A stretch of 64,000 bases of DNA from Diphasiastrum complanatum (taxonomy: Eukaryota > Streptophyta > Lycopodiopsida > Lycopodiales > Lycopodiaceae). The DNA lies in assembly GCA_029204225.1 (NCBI GenBank), contig CM055109.1, positions 43,401,054 through 43,465,053 of the forward strand, given 5' to 3'. Positions 30,670-42,689 of the stretch are shown here, piece by piece (the first letter of the stretch is position 1; each line of letters begins with the position of its first letter). The notes under the pieces are model-generated. The model ran no database searches. It worked only from the letters and a program-made list of their open reading frames with translations, and was not told the origin of the DNA. The translations under genes were made by a program, and so were the position numbers.

Positions 30670-31372
30670 TTTCTCAGTCTGCTCCCATTGACCACAGTGT
30701 CGAGGATATCACCTTGAAGGATTTGGAGTTGTACATATCCAGAGGCAAAGATTTTTTTAATGACGTAAGCGCTGGCCTAAATCCATAGTTAAGCTCGAAA
30801 GGACTCATCTTAGTACTCACATTTTCTTGTCATTGTAAGCAAACTCCAACAGTGGCAAGTACTTCTCCCACTGAGTTTGCTTATCCCCAACAAATGCCCT
30901 AAGCCTATCCTCTAAGGTTTGGTTGACTCTCTCAATTTGGCCATCCGTTTCAGGATGCTCCGTACTGCTCATTCTCAATTGGACTTCTCGTTTGGCCATA
31001 ACTGCAGTCCAAAAGTTTCCAATGAATCGAGTATCCCTGTCAGACACTATATATATTGGTAATCCATAAAGTCTGAATACATGCTCGATAAACAAATTAC
31101 CTACTCCAACCGCATCAATCTTTTTTAAGCTTGGGCCACCAGAAGTTACGTAAGATCAACTCATAGGTCTTATCCACACCAGGATGACCTGCACTAGGGC
31201 TATCATGACACAAATGGACAATCTTCCTACGTAGCTCCTCACAACCTGGAATGAGAAGTTTGCCATTTCTCCTTATCATACCATCTTCTATGGTATATTT
31301 AAGGTAAGTGTGAATCAAGAGACCAGAACTCTCATCTTGAGATTCTACTTGCGCAAGATTTGCCTCCCTCAC
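30670..31372 (-). pseudogene. Gypsy D integrase with internal deletion
   Basis: 31372-31115 holds the His pair of the zinc finger (LCHDSPSAGHPGVDKTY, FWWPKLKKD). The sequence then jumps at 31115 to NLFIEHVFRLYGLPIYIVSD, so the Cys pair and the first catalytic Asp are lost. The second Asp (SDRDTRF) and the Glu (TDGQIERVNQ) remain. The frame continues to KMSPFELNYGFRPAL near 30780. Inactive. Confidence 0.88.
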
Positions 31373-31469
31373 AATTCCTTGACAATGAGGATCCTCTTGC
31401 TGAGCCTATCTAATCTCAGCAATCAGGTCATTTTCTATGACCACAAAAGACATTTGATACAATATCCGA

Positions 31470-31870
31470 GATAATGCATCAGCCACACGATTTTCGACAC
31501 CTTTCTTGTATCGAATTTCCATGTGAAATTCATGCATTAACTCAGCCCACCTGGCTCGTCACCCTCTTAGGTCTGGCTGGTTGCAGAAATATCTCAAAGT
31601 GTTATGGTCGGTGTACACATAGAATTTCGCACCATACAAATAATGCCTCCATGCCTTCAAAGCGTGGATAATGGCAAACAACTCTTTCTCATGAGTTGGA
31701 TAATTCTTCTATGCAAGGTTGAGCTTCTTGCTTTCAAAGGCCACATGCCTACCCTCTTGCATCAGAACTGCCCCAACAGCGATGTCACTTGCATCCGTTT
31801 CTATGACAAATGGTTTTTGAGGGTCAACAATTTTTAAAGTGACAAAGTCAGCCACAGTTCAAAGCATCGA
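31470..31870 (-). pseudogene. Gypsy D RNase H
   Basis: Reads PFVIETDASDIAVGAVLMQ (first Asp), KNYPTHEKELFAIIHALKAW (catalytic Glu), FYVYTDHNTLRYFCNQP (Asp) and GVENRVADALSRI (last Asp). A stop near 31710 (LNLA-stop-KNY) and another near 31560 break it. Confidence 0.83.
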
Positions 31871-32065
31871 AACTTCGTTGCTGAAGTTCTGTCCACTCTT
31901 TCCATTTATTTTTCTATAACATATCGGTCAACGGTGCATCTACAAGTGAATAATTCTTCACACCTTTACGATAAAACACAGCCAACCCTAGAAAGCTTCT
32001 TAGTGTCATCAAGTCTGTAGGAACAGGCCAGGCAAGAAGAACAACAACTTTCTACGGATCCGGTT

Positions 32066-32950
32066 TTATTTCTTTTTTAAACAATTCACTTTTTTATCAT
32101 TAGCGAACAATGTATTTTCCCTCAAAGTTGATAACACAGTTCTTAGGTGATTAACATGCATAGCATCACCACAACTGTAAACAAGTATGTCATCAACAAA
32201 ATTAACCACAAACCTGTCCATAAACGGTCTAAACACATCGCTCATTAACATCATAAATGTTGCAGGGGCGTTAGTCAATCCAAAGGGCATAACTAAAAAT
32301 TCATAGTGTCCAAAATGAGTCCAGAAGGCAGTTTTATGCACATCCTTTTCTCAAATTCTCACCTAGTGGTAACCACTCTTTAGGTCAATTTTGCTAAACA
32401 TTGTATCACCATGGAGGGCATCCAAAAGATCATCTATACGTGGCATAGGATATCAATGCTTAACAGTAATCTTGTTCAAGCTTCGATAGTCCACACACAT
32501 TCTCCAAGACCCATCCTTCTTTTTTACCAGAATGATCAAAGAGGCAAAGGGGGAGAAGCTAGGTCTTACTTGCCCCTTGGCAAGATAGTCCTCAATCATG
32601 CTTCTGACCTCTTCCTCCTCTTTCAAACTCATTCTATAAGGTGGTCTATTAACATGAGATGATCCAGGAATTAACTCAATTCTATGCTCCACATTTCTCT
32701 TAGGGGGTAAAATAGATGGAACATCTAGAAATTCCTCCCTAATTTGGCGATTTAGGTTCTTAGTAAGATTAGTTTGTTCTTCACATACATCAGACTCATT
32801 AGCAGAAATAGACATATCATACAAGAAACAAACATACATGCACTTACATTGAACCTTACGCAACTGCATTGCCGTGATCAAAGGTCCTGGAGGCATATCA
32901 GGCTCTCCATGTAGGGAGTGAATCCTACCATTGTGCTGGAACTCATACAC
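32066..32950 (-). pseudogene. Gypsy D reverse transcriptase
   Basis: IELIPGSSHVNRPPYRMSL, IEDYLAKGQVRPSFSPFAS, VKKKDGSWRMCVDYRSLNK, then after stops [30 protein letters not shown] and [12 protein letters not shown] (catalytic Asp pair). Stops fall near 32450, 32365 and 32350. Confidence 0.88.
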
Positions 32951-32977
32951 ATGAGTATCCCAAGCGATGTAGGGTTT

Positions 32978-33232
32978 CTAAGCCACATGCCAACAAATTC
33001 CAAGCACCACATCAAAGCGAGCCAAACGGGTAATCTCAAAATCTAACTCCTCAGTATAGCTCTGAATAGTTAGAGGCGTACCCACAACCCTGGCATCCCA
33101 CACTTTTGCACCCTTTCCATCAGCCATTTCGACTGTGTACTGGTATAGGGATGGTTGTGTGCTCACTCTCAACCGTTTAATCAAAGCGGAGTTAATGACG
33201 TTATGTGAGGACCCAGTGTCAAATAGAATCAA
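32978..33232 (-). pseudogene. Gypsy D protease
   Basis: An 84-codon frame with the retropepsin signature MILFDTGSSHNVINSALIKR and the downstream ITRLARFDVVLGICWHVA (normally LG-x-x-W-L). The Asp-Thr-Gly triplet is intact. Confidence 0.83.
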
Positions 33233-33250
33233 AACATCTCTACCACACAG

Positions 33251-33800
33251 CTATCCACGCATAACAATCAAAGAAGTGCAAGGAAACTGATACCCGTGTT
33301 GTGTCGCTTTTGACAACTGTGGCAAAAGAACTGAGTCCACCTTCCGAATTACCGGCACATTTATTAACTGTGGAACATCAGGAGGTTCTTCTTGTCTCAA
33401 TTCCTCAATTTTCATAGGATCTGCCTCCTCAACTTGCAAACTGTAGGTGGTCCATGAGGGATTGCGAGAACACTCCTTCCACCTATGCCGCCCTAGAAAT
33501 CCAAAGCAAAGGTTCTCTTTCTTTTTCTGCTCCAAGTCTTGCGGTTATAGCGTAGAAAAGTGTTGGCCCCCTTGAGCATTGGACATCCCATACCACCCTT
33601 TGCCTTTTGAGGCGCCTGCACCTTTACTCTTTTTCGCACTCTGAATTTGCTCTTGTGAGGATTGACCCTTCCATTTTTTAAACTTTCTTTTCCCCCAAGG
33701 CTGAAACCCTCCTGAAGTAGGTGTCTCAGACTCCTTGGCCTTTTTTCCATCCTCATAGTATATGTCATGCCCATGACTGGTCTCGAGTAGCGTGTCCACA
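33251..33800 (-). pseudogene. Gypsy D gag C-terminus
   Basis: Basic Lys/Gly-rich frame (GKRKFKKWKGQSSQEQIQSA) followed by NLCFGFLGRHRWKECSRNP. This is a CCHC knuckle in which the second Cys is Phe. Cut at about 33800 by the LTR of the next element. Confidence 0.7.
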
Positions 33801-34253
33801 CTAGGGACCCGTAGACCAACAACCCGTAAGTTAATTGTGACTATAAGGAAATTGGGGCCCTTATGTGTACATGGTCATAATTAATGGTTGTAGGCCTAAA
33901 CACATGGTAGTGGAGTTGGTATAGGTCTATCAGTGAGTCATTAGGAAACTGGATGACATGGCCCAGATAGGCTGCAGAGGTGTCCAGTGAGGTGTCACAG
34001 TGCACTACTAGTGGTGCATGGGCCTTGGAGGGTATAAGTATACCTGCTGGGCTCTCACTAGTGGATGCTTGATTTGTGATGAGTAGTTACATGCTGCTGG
34101 TGTGACTCCTCTTTCCATGACTCTGATTGATCCATAGCTTGGGGGCTAGATCCGTACGATCTAGGTTTAGTTGGATTGGTTTAACCTCCACCGGTTCCCA
34201 TGTGTTGTTGCTTTGTATGGTATGCTTAGACTAGAATCCTGTTGTGAGGACTT
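33795..34253 (+). mobile_element. Element F: LTR, left part (split by Copia E)
   Basis: From about 33795 the Gypsy D reading stops and LTR-like sequence runs to 34253, where Copia E is inserted. It resumes at 40115 (second copy of GACTT) and reaches a PBS at 40144. The exact 5' end is uncertain; TGTCCACAC at 33794 is one candidate. Confidence 0.6.
34249..34253 (+). repeat. TSD GACTT, left copy (partner 40115-40119)
   Basis: Identical 5 bp on both sides of Copia E, as expected for Copia integration. Confidence 0.95.
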
Positions 34254-34906
34254 TGTGAAAAACTCAGATCCAAAAGATGCTAAAGTTTCATAAAGATCTT
34301 GGCCATGGAAGTTATGCACATCTAGATTGAAAAAATGATAGAAATTGTGATGTTAAGCATACTAAACATCAACTAAACATCAAAATCTGATCATAAGCTT
34401 CCACAAACAGAAACTTGCTGTCCCTGTCCGTACTTCAGAGCCTACAACCTGCATTTCACACGTGTGAAGCCATAGCAACAAAGAAATCACAATTCTAGTG
34501 GCTAGAATGCAAGATATGAACAAAAAAGTGAGAGAGAAGAAGATGGATCTTCAAAGAGCATAACATTCATTCAATAGAATGAAAATGAGATGTGTACATA
34601 CTCGTGGAGATGGCTATTTATAGCAGCCATAGTGCCTCTTGGCCACTTGTCTTATGATAGGCTAAAATTGGGGTCCAATAGGATTCACCCATATACCTAG
34701 AAATTTGGTCAAATAGGAATGCACCAAATTATGAGCCAATAGAAGAGCTCCACACTCGACCTCCTCTAATTAATGTGACCTCAAAAGTAGTGTACACATA
34801 CTTTGGGCCTCTACATACATGTATGAACCTATCTCTAACTTTTATTTGGCCATAGGCCTACAAAATCTCAAGTTAGGAAAATACTACTAGTTGACAATTT
34901 TTCACA
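34254..34906 (-). repeat. Copia E 3' LTR
   Basis: 653 bp, TG...CA ends. It supplies the TGA stop of gag-pol at 34904-34902, just inside its start. It contains TTCACACGTGTGAA, a 14 bp palindrome around CACGTG. Confidence 0.96.
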
Positions 34907-37900
34907 CTCCCTCTTCAACTAGTTTTAGCATAGATTTAGAAAGTACACCAAGACTTGTTCTATGCTTGAAAAATAAGTCCTTTCCCAATGCTTTGGTAAA
35001 GATATCAGCCACACATTCCTTTGATGGGACATGTTCAAGCTTGATCTCTTTTGCCAACACTTGTTCTCTCACAAAATGGTAAGCCACCTCGATATGTTTG
35101 CTCCTTGCATGGAAAACCGGATTGCTTGCTAGACTTTGGGCTGAAAGGTTGTCACAAAAGATGATTGGACTCTCTGAAAAATCCAGCAAATGAAGCTCCA
35201 TAATCATCCTCTTGATCCACACCATCTCCTTTGTGCATGATGTCAAAGCTTTGTACTCGGCCTCACTAGAAGAAAGTGATATAGTTGCTTGTTTCTTCGA
35301 CATCCATGAGATAGCTCCATCACCTATGAAAATAGCATGTGCATTTATGGATTTTCTATCCATAAGGTCTCCTGCAAAATCTGAATCTGAAAAACCAAAT
35401 AAGTTAGGTGATGAGCCTCTATAAACAATGCCAAAATCTTTTGTTCCCGAGATGTATCTCAAGATCCTCTTTCCTAGTTTCCAATGTTCTATGCTAGGAT
35501 CTTGCATGAATTGGCTTAATCTACCAACACAATAAGATAAATCAGGTCTTGTGATGGTTAGATATATAAGAGAACCTATTAGCTTCCTATAGAGAGTAAT
35601 GTCCTCGAAGGATCTTTCATTACCTCTTATAGTTAGCTTTACATGTGATTCCATAGGTGTATCAATAGGATTTGCATCTACCATATGAAATCTATTGAGA
35701 ATAGAAATAGCATACTTCTCTTGTGAAATAAAAGTGATTTGAGAAGTTCTAATTACTTCTATTCCTAAGATATAGCTCAAAAGACCAAGATCATGCACTT
35801 CAAATTCCTTTTTTAGTGCTTTCTTGATATCTTCTATATCTTCCTTGTTCCCTCCACTTAAAATAATGTCATCCACATAAATTAGAAGGATTGTAACATC
35901 ATTAGCACTAATTCTAAAGTAAAGTGAATGATCATACTCACTCATAGTGAAGTTTTGAGAAAGTAGAAAAGAGTTAAGCCTAGCATACCAACTCCTTGGT
36001 GCTTGCTTAAGACCATACAAACTTTTTTGTAGAAAACACACATGATTAGGCTTGCTATGAGAAACATAGCTCTCGGGTTGCTCCATGTAGACTTCCTCTT
36101 CAAGATCACCATTCAAGAAAGCATTAGAAATGTCTAATTGCCAAAGATCCCATCCATAAAGAGTTGCAAGGGAAATGATTACTCTTATGCTCACCATCTT
36201 TGCCACGGGTGCAAAGGTTTCCTCATAGTCAATGCCATGCTCTTGAGCATAACCTTTAGCCACCAACCTTGCCTTCAACTTGTTGATAGATCCATCTTGA
36301 TTTGTCTTTACCTTGAAGATCCATTTGCATCCAATTGCACTTTTGCCCTTTGGAAGCTCCACCAATCTCCATGTGTTGTTCTTCATAAGTGCTTCAAACT
36401 CAAGATCCATTGCTTGGATCCATTCCTCTTTTTGCCTTGCTTCATCTACACATGAAGGTACATCAAAAGAAGTTAGGAAAGCATAGTTGGATCCATCCAC
36501 CACTTGCTTACCTTTGCCATCATAAGTGAGCCTTGAGGGTTTCACTTTATGCCTTGGAGTTCTCCTTGGAATTTGACTTGAAGAGGCTTCTTCAACATCC
36601 ACATCCAATGTGTCATCAACTCCATTGTCATCAAGCACATTAGTTGCAACAACACCATCATCACTTGAAACAACTTTTGGAATGTTACTTTCATCAAAAA
36701 TGACATCCCTACTTGTGAACACTTTCTTGATTGAAGGAACATAAATCCTATATGCTTTGCTTACTTCACTATAACCAACAAAAATGCCCTTTCTTGAAGA
36801 TGGATCCTCCTTAGTTCTATCATCAAGAGTAATGTTGAAGTAGCAAATGCATCCAAAAGTTCTTAGAAACTTGACATTAGGCTTCGTACCAAACAAAGCT
36901 TCAAAAGGGGTTTTTCCTTCCAATACAACACTTGGCCATCTATTGCAAAGGAAATTTGCACACAACAAAGCATCACTCCAAAAAGGTTTAGGAAGATTAG
37001 CATTCAATCTCATTGCCTTTGCACTCTCACACAAGGTTCTATTCTTCCTCTCGGCCACTCCATTTTGTTGTGGTGTTCTTGGACATGTGTACTCCCTCTT
37101 GATCCCATGCTCATCACAAAAGGCTTTGAATTTGTTAGAAATGTATTCACCACCATTGTCGCTCCTCAAGCATTTGATTTTGGTTGTAAATTGAGTCTCA
37201 ATAGCAACTTTGAACTTGACAAACACATCAAACACCTCATCCTTGCTCTTTAGTAGATAAACCCAACAAAATCTACTAAAATCATCAATGAAAGTTACAT
37301 ACATCTTAGCACCTCCATTGCTAATTGTAGTAACACCATGAATATCTGAATGCAAGAGAGAAAAAGGCATCTTAGATCTAGATATAGATCTAGTATATGG
37401 CAATCTATGTGATTTAGACAAAGCACATTCTTCACAAACATGATTCAAGCAAGTAAGAGACTTGGGAAGTCCCCTTACTACCTCCTTTTTGGCTATTACC
37501 TCCAAGGCCTTGTAGTTGAGATGTCCCATCCTTTTATGCCATACCTCTTGAATTGACATTTGTTCATTTGCCATGCATCCAACTTGGTTAGCAACAACAC
37601 ATGCATCAAGCTTGAACAATTTCCCTTGCCTTTTCCCTTTTGCAATGATACTACACCCCTTTTTGATCAAGCAAGCATCACCATCAAACTCAACTTTGAA
37701 TCCTTTGTCAAGCATTTGGCTTACACTAAGTAAGTTCTTGGTAATGGATGGAATGAGCAAAACATCTTTCAATTCTATATTCCTATTTGTAGAAAGTGAA
37801 ATAGGAATTGTGCCAATCCCCTTGATTGTACACTCACCATCATTTGCGGTATAGATTACCTTCCTATCACCATCAAATGCCATTAAAGATGAAAAATACT

Positions 37901-38852
37901 CTTTATGATATGTCATATGAGAAGTGGCTCCACTATCAATCCACCAAGGATCAATGTCTCCATGATTAGCCAACAAGCAAGATGACATAACAAAAGCATC
38001 ATTTGAAAGAAGCTCATCCCCACCCTCATCAATAGTTAGATTGGTTTGCTTTTCCCCTTGATCCCTCTTTTTCTTGAAACAATCACTAGCAAAATGCCCT
38101 TTGACTCCACAATAGAAACATTTTAGCTTAGATCTATCCTTCTTTTTGCCAAAAGTAGAGTGCTCACCTTGGTCTTGCCCTTTAGACCAATTGCTTTTAC
38201 CTTTGCCCTTGAACTTGCCTTTAGAGAACATTGCCTCCTCTTCTCCTCCTTGAGATGTAGAAGATGCTCCCACTCTTGCTTGCAACCTGAATTCTTCAGC
38301 CAACAAGACCTCTTGCAAGTCTCCAACACTTGGTAAACATTTTTGGATAGCATAACTTTGAACAAGATTAGCATGATCATCCAACAAGCCATTGAGAATC
38401 ACTTGAACAAGCTCCTCATTATTTATGCCATCATTAATGCATGCTAACTCATCATTCAATGCTTTAACTCTCAAAACAAAAGCATGTCCACTCTCACTCT
38501 TCTTTTGCATACAAGAAAAGATTTGCCTTCTTAAAGTCAACACTCTAGAAGTAGACTTGGATTCATAAACCTTCTTCAAGGCTTCCCAAGCTTCACTAGA
38601 TGATGTGCACTTACCAACCTCTTTGATAAGCTCATTTGTCACATTCATCTTGATCATGTGAAGGGCTTTCTTTGCCCTCTTGTCATACCTCAATTGTTCT
38701 TGAGGTGCCAAAGGTCTCTCCTCCACACCTACAACAATATCCATCAACTCATTCATCTCAAGCAAAGACTCCATCCTTACTTTCCAAGTAGAATAGTTGA
38801 GGGAGGTAAGCCTATCATTGCTTTCCAACATGTAGCCTCCATTTGTAGCCAT
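34902..38852 (-). CDS. Copia E Gag-Pol polyprotein, 1316 aa, intact
   Basis: Single frame from ATG at 38852 to TGA at 34904-34902. Domains in order: Gag (1-240; UBN2-like LNYSTWKVRMESLLEMNEL); CCHC knuckle CFYCGVKGHFASDC (245-258); aspartic protease IDSGAT (305-310); GAG-pre-integrase WHKRMGHLN/CEEC (438-476); integrase with Asp503 (HSDIHG), Asp565 (RSDNGGEY) and Glu601 (VAERKN), the last two 35 residues apart; linker (710-800); RT with QLDISNAFLNG, LYGLKQAPRSW and YVDD (992-995); RNase H with Asp1156 (SDSDFAGD), Glu1197 (SSSEAEY) and Asp1234 (CDN). No stop, frameshift or key-residue loss was found. It makes virus-like particles, copies its RNA and integrates the cDNA. Gag and Pol in one frame is usual for plant Copia. 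Confidence 0.97.
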   Translation of the reverse strand: MATNGGYMLESNDRLTSLNYSTWKVRMESLLEMNELMDIVVGVEERPLAPQEQLRYDKRAKKALHMIKMNVTNELIKEVGKCTSSSEAWEALKKVYESKSTSRVLTLRRQIFSCMQKKSESGHAFVLRVKALNDELACINDGINNEELVQVILNGLLDDHANLVQSYAIQKCLPSVGDLQEVLLAEEFRLQARVGASSTSQGGEEEAMFSKGKFKGKGKSNWSKGQDQGEHSTFGKKKDRSKLKCFYCGVKGHFASDCFKKKRDQGEKQTNLTIDEGGDELLSNDAFVMSSCLLANHGDIDPWWIDSGATSHMTYHKEYFSSLMAFDGDRKVIYTANDGECTIKGIGTIPISLSTNRNIELKDVLLIPSITKNLLSVSQMLDKGFKVEFDGDACLIKKGCSIIAKGKRQGKLFKLDACVVANQVGCMANEQMSIQEVWHKRMGHLNYKALEVIAKKEVVRGLPKSLTCLNHVCEECALSKSHRLPYTRSISRSKMPFSLLHSDIHGVTTISNGGAKMYVTFIDDFSRFCWVYLLKSKDEVFDVFVKFKVAIETQFTTKIKCLRSDNGGEYISNKFKAFCDEHGIKREYTCPRTPQQNGVAERKNRTLCESAKAMRLNANLPKPFWSDALLCANFLCNRWPSVVLEGKTPFEALFGTKPNVKFLRTFGCICYFNITLDDRTKEDPSSRKGIFVGYSEVSKAYRIYVPSIKKVFTSRDVIFDESNIPKVVSSDDGVVATNVLDDNGVDDTLDVDVEEASSSQIPRRTPRHKVKPSRLTYDGKGKQVVDGSNYAFLTSFDVPSCVDEARQKEEWIQAMDLEFEALMKNNTWRLVELPKGKSAIGCKWIFKVKTNQDGSINKLKARLVAKGYAQEHGIDYEETFAPVAKMVSIRVIISLATLYGWDLWQLDISNAFLNGDLEEEVYMEQPESYVSHSKPNHVCFLQKSLYGLKQAPRSWYARLNSFLLSQNFTMSEYDHSLYFRISANDVTILLIYVDDIILSGGNKEDIEDIKKALKKEFEVHDLGLLSYILGIEVIRTSQITFISQEKYAISILNRFHMVDANPIDTPMESHVKLTIRGNERSFEDITLYRKLIGSLIYLTITRPDLSYCVGRLSQFMQDPSIEHWKLGKRILRYISGTKDFGIVYRGSSPNLFGFSDSDFAGDLMDRKSINAHAIFIGDGAISWMSKKQATISLSSSEAEYKALTSCTKEMVWIKRMIMELHLLDFSESPIIFCDNLSAQSLASNPVFHARSKHIEVAYHFVREQVLAKEIKLEHVPSKECVADIFTKALGKDLFFKHRTSLGVLSKSMLKLVEEGV
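34907..34916 (-). other. Copia E polypurine tract
   Basis: GAAGAGGGAG on the minus strand, ending at the base before the 3' LTR. It is the plus-strand primer site. It also encodes the last residues of Pol (EEG). Confidence 0.9.
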
Positions 38853-39449
38853 GTTGCAATGATTGATCTCTGATCTTTGACCTGTTCCAATGCACTAAGC
38901 ACTCTCTTGAATCAACAAATGAAACACAAGAAGAAATCACAAAGATTTGGAACCTAAAACCTTACTTTTTCTCTCTTTTCCTCACTTTTTCCTCAATTTT
39001 AGCCACTAGTTTTATGATTTCTTGATCAAACCAAGACCAAACCTCAATATACTTGCTTTTCCCTCACTCCTAAGATTGAAATACACTCTTGAATCATTCA
39101 GCAAACTGAAAATCAGAGGGTTACATCAATTTTGAAGTTTTTGACATGAAGAAGCAAGAAATTGAATCAAAAAACTATATGCTAGAATGGAAAACTAATA
39201 GGATCTTGTTGGATCTTGCATCTCCCTCTTTCCAAAACAATTTTTGTCTCCTTATTCTGATAAGTATAGAGGGAATTCGCCCTACTTCAATTGAAATGCA
39301 TACAAATGATGTTTTGATCACAAAGATCCAATTTCTACACATAAATCAACAAGATTTTTAGCTAGAAACTTGATTGGAATGCTACAAAAGCAAACTCGCC
39401 CACAAATCTCTTCTAAATCTGGCAAAACCTGCACATTTGGCCGCCTAAT
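38853..39449 (-). other. Copia E 5' leader
   Basis: About 600 bp between PBS and gag start. No ORF of note. AT-rich; presumably holds packaging signals. Confidence 0.7.
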
Positions 39450-39461
39450 GCTCTGATACCA
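39450..39461 (-). other. Copia E primer-binding site
   Basis: TGGTATCAGAGC on the minus strand, directly next to the 5' LTR. Complementary to the 3' end of initiator tRNA-Met, the usual plant Copia primer. Confidence 0.95.
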
Positions 39462-40114
39462 TGTGAAAAACTCAGATCCAAAAGATGCTAAAGTTTCATA
39501 AAGATCTTGGCCATGGAAGTTATGCACATCTAGATTGAAAAAATGATAGAAATTGTGATGTTAAGCATACTAAACATCAACTAAACATCAAAATCTGATC
39601 ATAAGCTTCCACAAACAGAAACTTGCTGTCCCTGTCCGTACTTCAGAGCCTACAACCTGCATTTCACACGTGTGAAGCCATAGCAACAAAGAAATCACAA
39701 TTCTAGTGGCTAGAATGCAAGATATGAACAAAAAAGTGAGAGAGAAGAAGATGGATCTTCAAAGAGCATAACATTCATTCAATAGAATGAAAATGAGATG
39801 TGTACATACTCGTGGAGATGGCTATTTATAGCAGCCATAGTGCCTCTTGGCCACTTGTCTTATGATAGGCTAAAATTGGGGTCCAATAGGATTCACCCAT
39901 ATACCTAGAAATTTGGTCAAATAGGAATGCACCAAATTATGAGCCAATAGAAGAGCTCCACACTCGACCTCCTCTAATTAATGTGACCTCAAAAGTAGTG
40001 TACACATACTTTGGGCCTCTACATACATGTATGAACCTATCTCTAACTTTTATTTGGCCATAGGCCTACAAAATCTCAAGTTAGGAAAATACTACTAGTT
40101 GACAATTTTTCACA
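39462..40114 (-). repeat. Copia E 5' LTR
   Basis: Identical to 34254-34906. On the minus strand, transcription would start from this copy. Confidence 0.96.
39823..39830 (-). promoter_or_regulatory. Copia E LTR TATA box
   Basis: TATAAATA on the minus strand, about 285 bp into the 5' LTR, with the copy in the 3' LTR at 34615-34622. Position and sequence fit a Pol II TATA box; the R region should begin about 30 bp downstream. Not proven. Confidence 0.65.
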
Positions 40115-41767
<1,653 letters not shown>

Positions 41768-42304
41768 TTGTGTTATTCTCGTGATGCAGGGTTCCAGATG
41801 CTTTCCTACAGTGATGCAAGCTGGGCATCTCTCAAGGACGATTGCAAAAGTGTCTCAGGAGGATGCACCATCGCGTTAGGAGCAGCAATTCTCTGGGTTA
41901 GCAAGAAGCAGACCATTGTGGCTCAGTCATCCTATGAAGCAGAGTACGTAGCAGCAGCAAAGATGGCCAATGAAATCATTTGGCTCCAACATTTCCTTGA
42001 TGAACTAGGTGAAATGAGAAATGAACCTCTGGTTTTGCAGATGGACAATACATCCACAATACATCTGACAAATGATCATGTGCTTCACTCAAGGGCGAAA
42101 CACATCACAATCAAGTACCACTTGATAAGGGATCTGATTAGGAAGAAGATGCTGCAGACTACTTTCATTGGAACGAAGGAGATGGTTGTTGACATTTTCA
42201 CAAAGGCCTTAGACAAAGGTCTGTTTGAGAAACAGAGGAGCAGTCTTGGAGTCATCCAACTATCACGCTTTGAGAGGGAGCTAAAGAAACAAAACGTGCG
42301 ATAA
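41768..42304 (+). pseudogene. Copia RNase H fragment, 178 codons
   Basis: Open frame with the Copia RNase H: MLSYSDASWASLKDDCKSVS (Asp), AILWVSKKQTIVAQSSYEAE (Glu), VLQMDNTSTIHLTNDHVLHS (Asp), HLIRDLIRKKML and VDIFTKALDKGLFEKQRSSL. It runs to the usual C-terminus, with stop at 42302-42304. RT upstream is missing: Copia similarity begins near GFQMLSYSD, just after a pyrimidine-rich tract and CAG that look like a splice acceptor. It abuts an oppositely oriented RT fragment at 42297. Confidence 0.88.
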
Positions 42305-42640
42305 TAGCGAGTAAAGATCTAATCGATTGAAGTCTTATGACTGGACTGAAAGTCTCAATGTAGTCAATCCTGTAGGTTAGTTCATATCCTTTGACGACTA
42401 GTTGAGCTTTTCATTCGACAACATCTGTTCAGCTTCAACTTGAAGATCCACTTAGTGCAATGATCTTTGCATTAGGAGAAGCTTCGACAAGACGCCAGGT
42501 CTTGTTCTTCATTAGTGGATTATACTCAACATGCATGGCAGTATGCCAGTTATCTGCATTCAAATGCCACAGTGCTTCTACTACTGAGGCAGGTTCATCA
42601 TAACTGATGACTGCTTGAGAGGTATAACGATCAAGCTCTT
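42297..42640 (-). pseudogene. Copia I RT N-terminus
   Basis: The minus-strand reading has DNWHTAMHVEYNPLMKNKTW near 42560-42500 and ends IDYIETFSPVIRLQSIRSLL, AIIA near 42300, exactly where the + strand RNase H fragment ends. Equivalent to 1-270, but less damaged (the KNKTW Trp is intact). Confidence 0.8.
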
Positions 42641-42689
42641 GTCAATGTTCAACAGATCTTCGAACAAAGGTCGGTTGTTGAGATGATGA

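Larger units (their letters stand above)
30670..33800 (-). mobile_element. Gypsy D: chromovirus-like Ty3/Gypsy element, decayed
   Basis: Minus-strand order: gag knuckle (near 33500), protease (33232-32978), RT (32950-32066), RNase H (31850-31470), integrase (31372-30670). Integrase finger wording (DSPSAGHPGVDKTYELI) and RT wording (KKDGSWRMCVDYRSLNK) are of the chromovirus type. No chromodomain or LTR is present. An internal deletion near 31115 removed part of the integrase. Confidence 0.87.
34254..40114 (-). mobile_element. Copia E: complete young Ty1/Copia retrotransposon
   Basis: 5861 bp bounded by identical 653 bp LTRs (34254-34906 and 39462-40114), with TSD GACTT, a tRNA-Met-type PBS (39450-39461), a PPT (34907-34916) and one uninterrupted gag-pol frame. 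I compared the two LTRs line by line and saw no difference, so insertion was very recent. All parts needed for autonomous transposition appear present. It lies within the LTR of element F. Confidence 0.97.
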
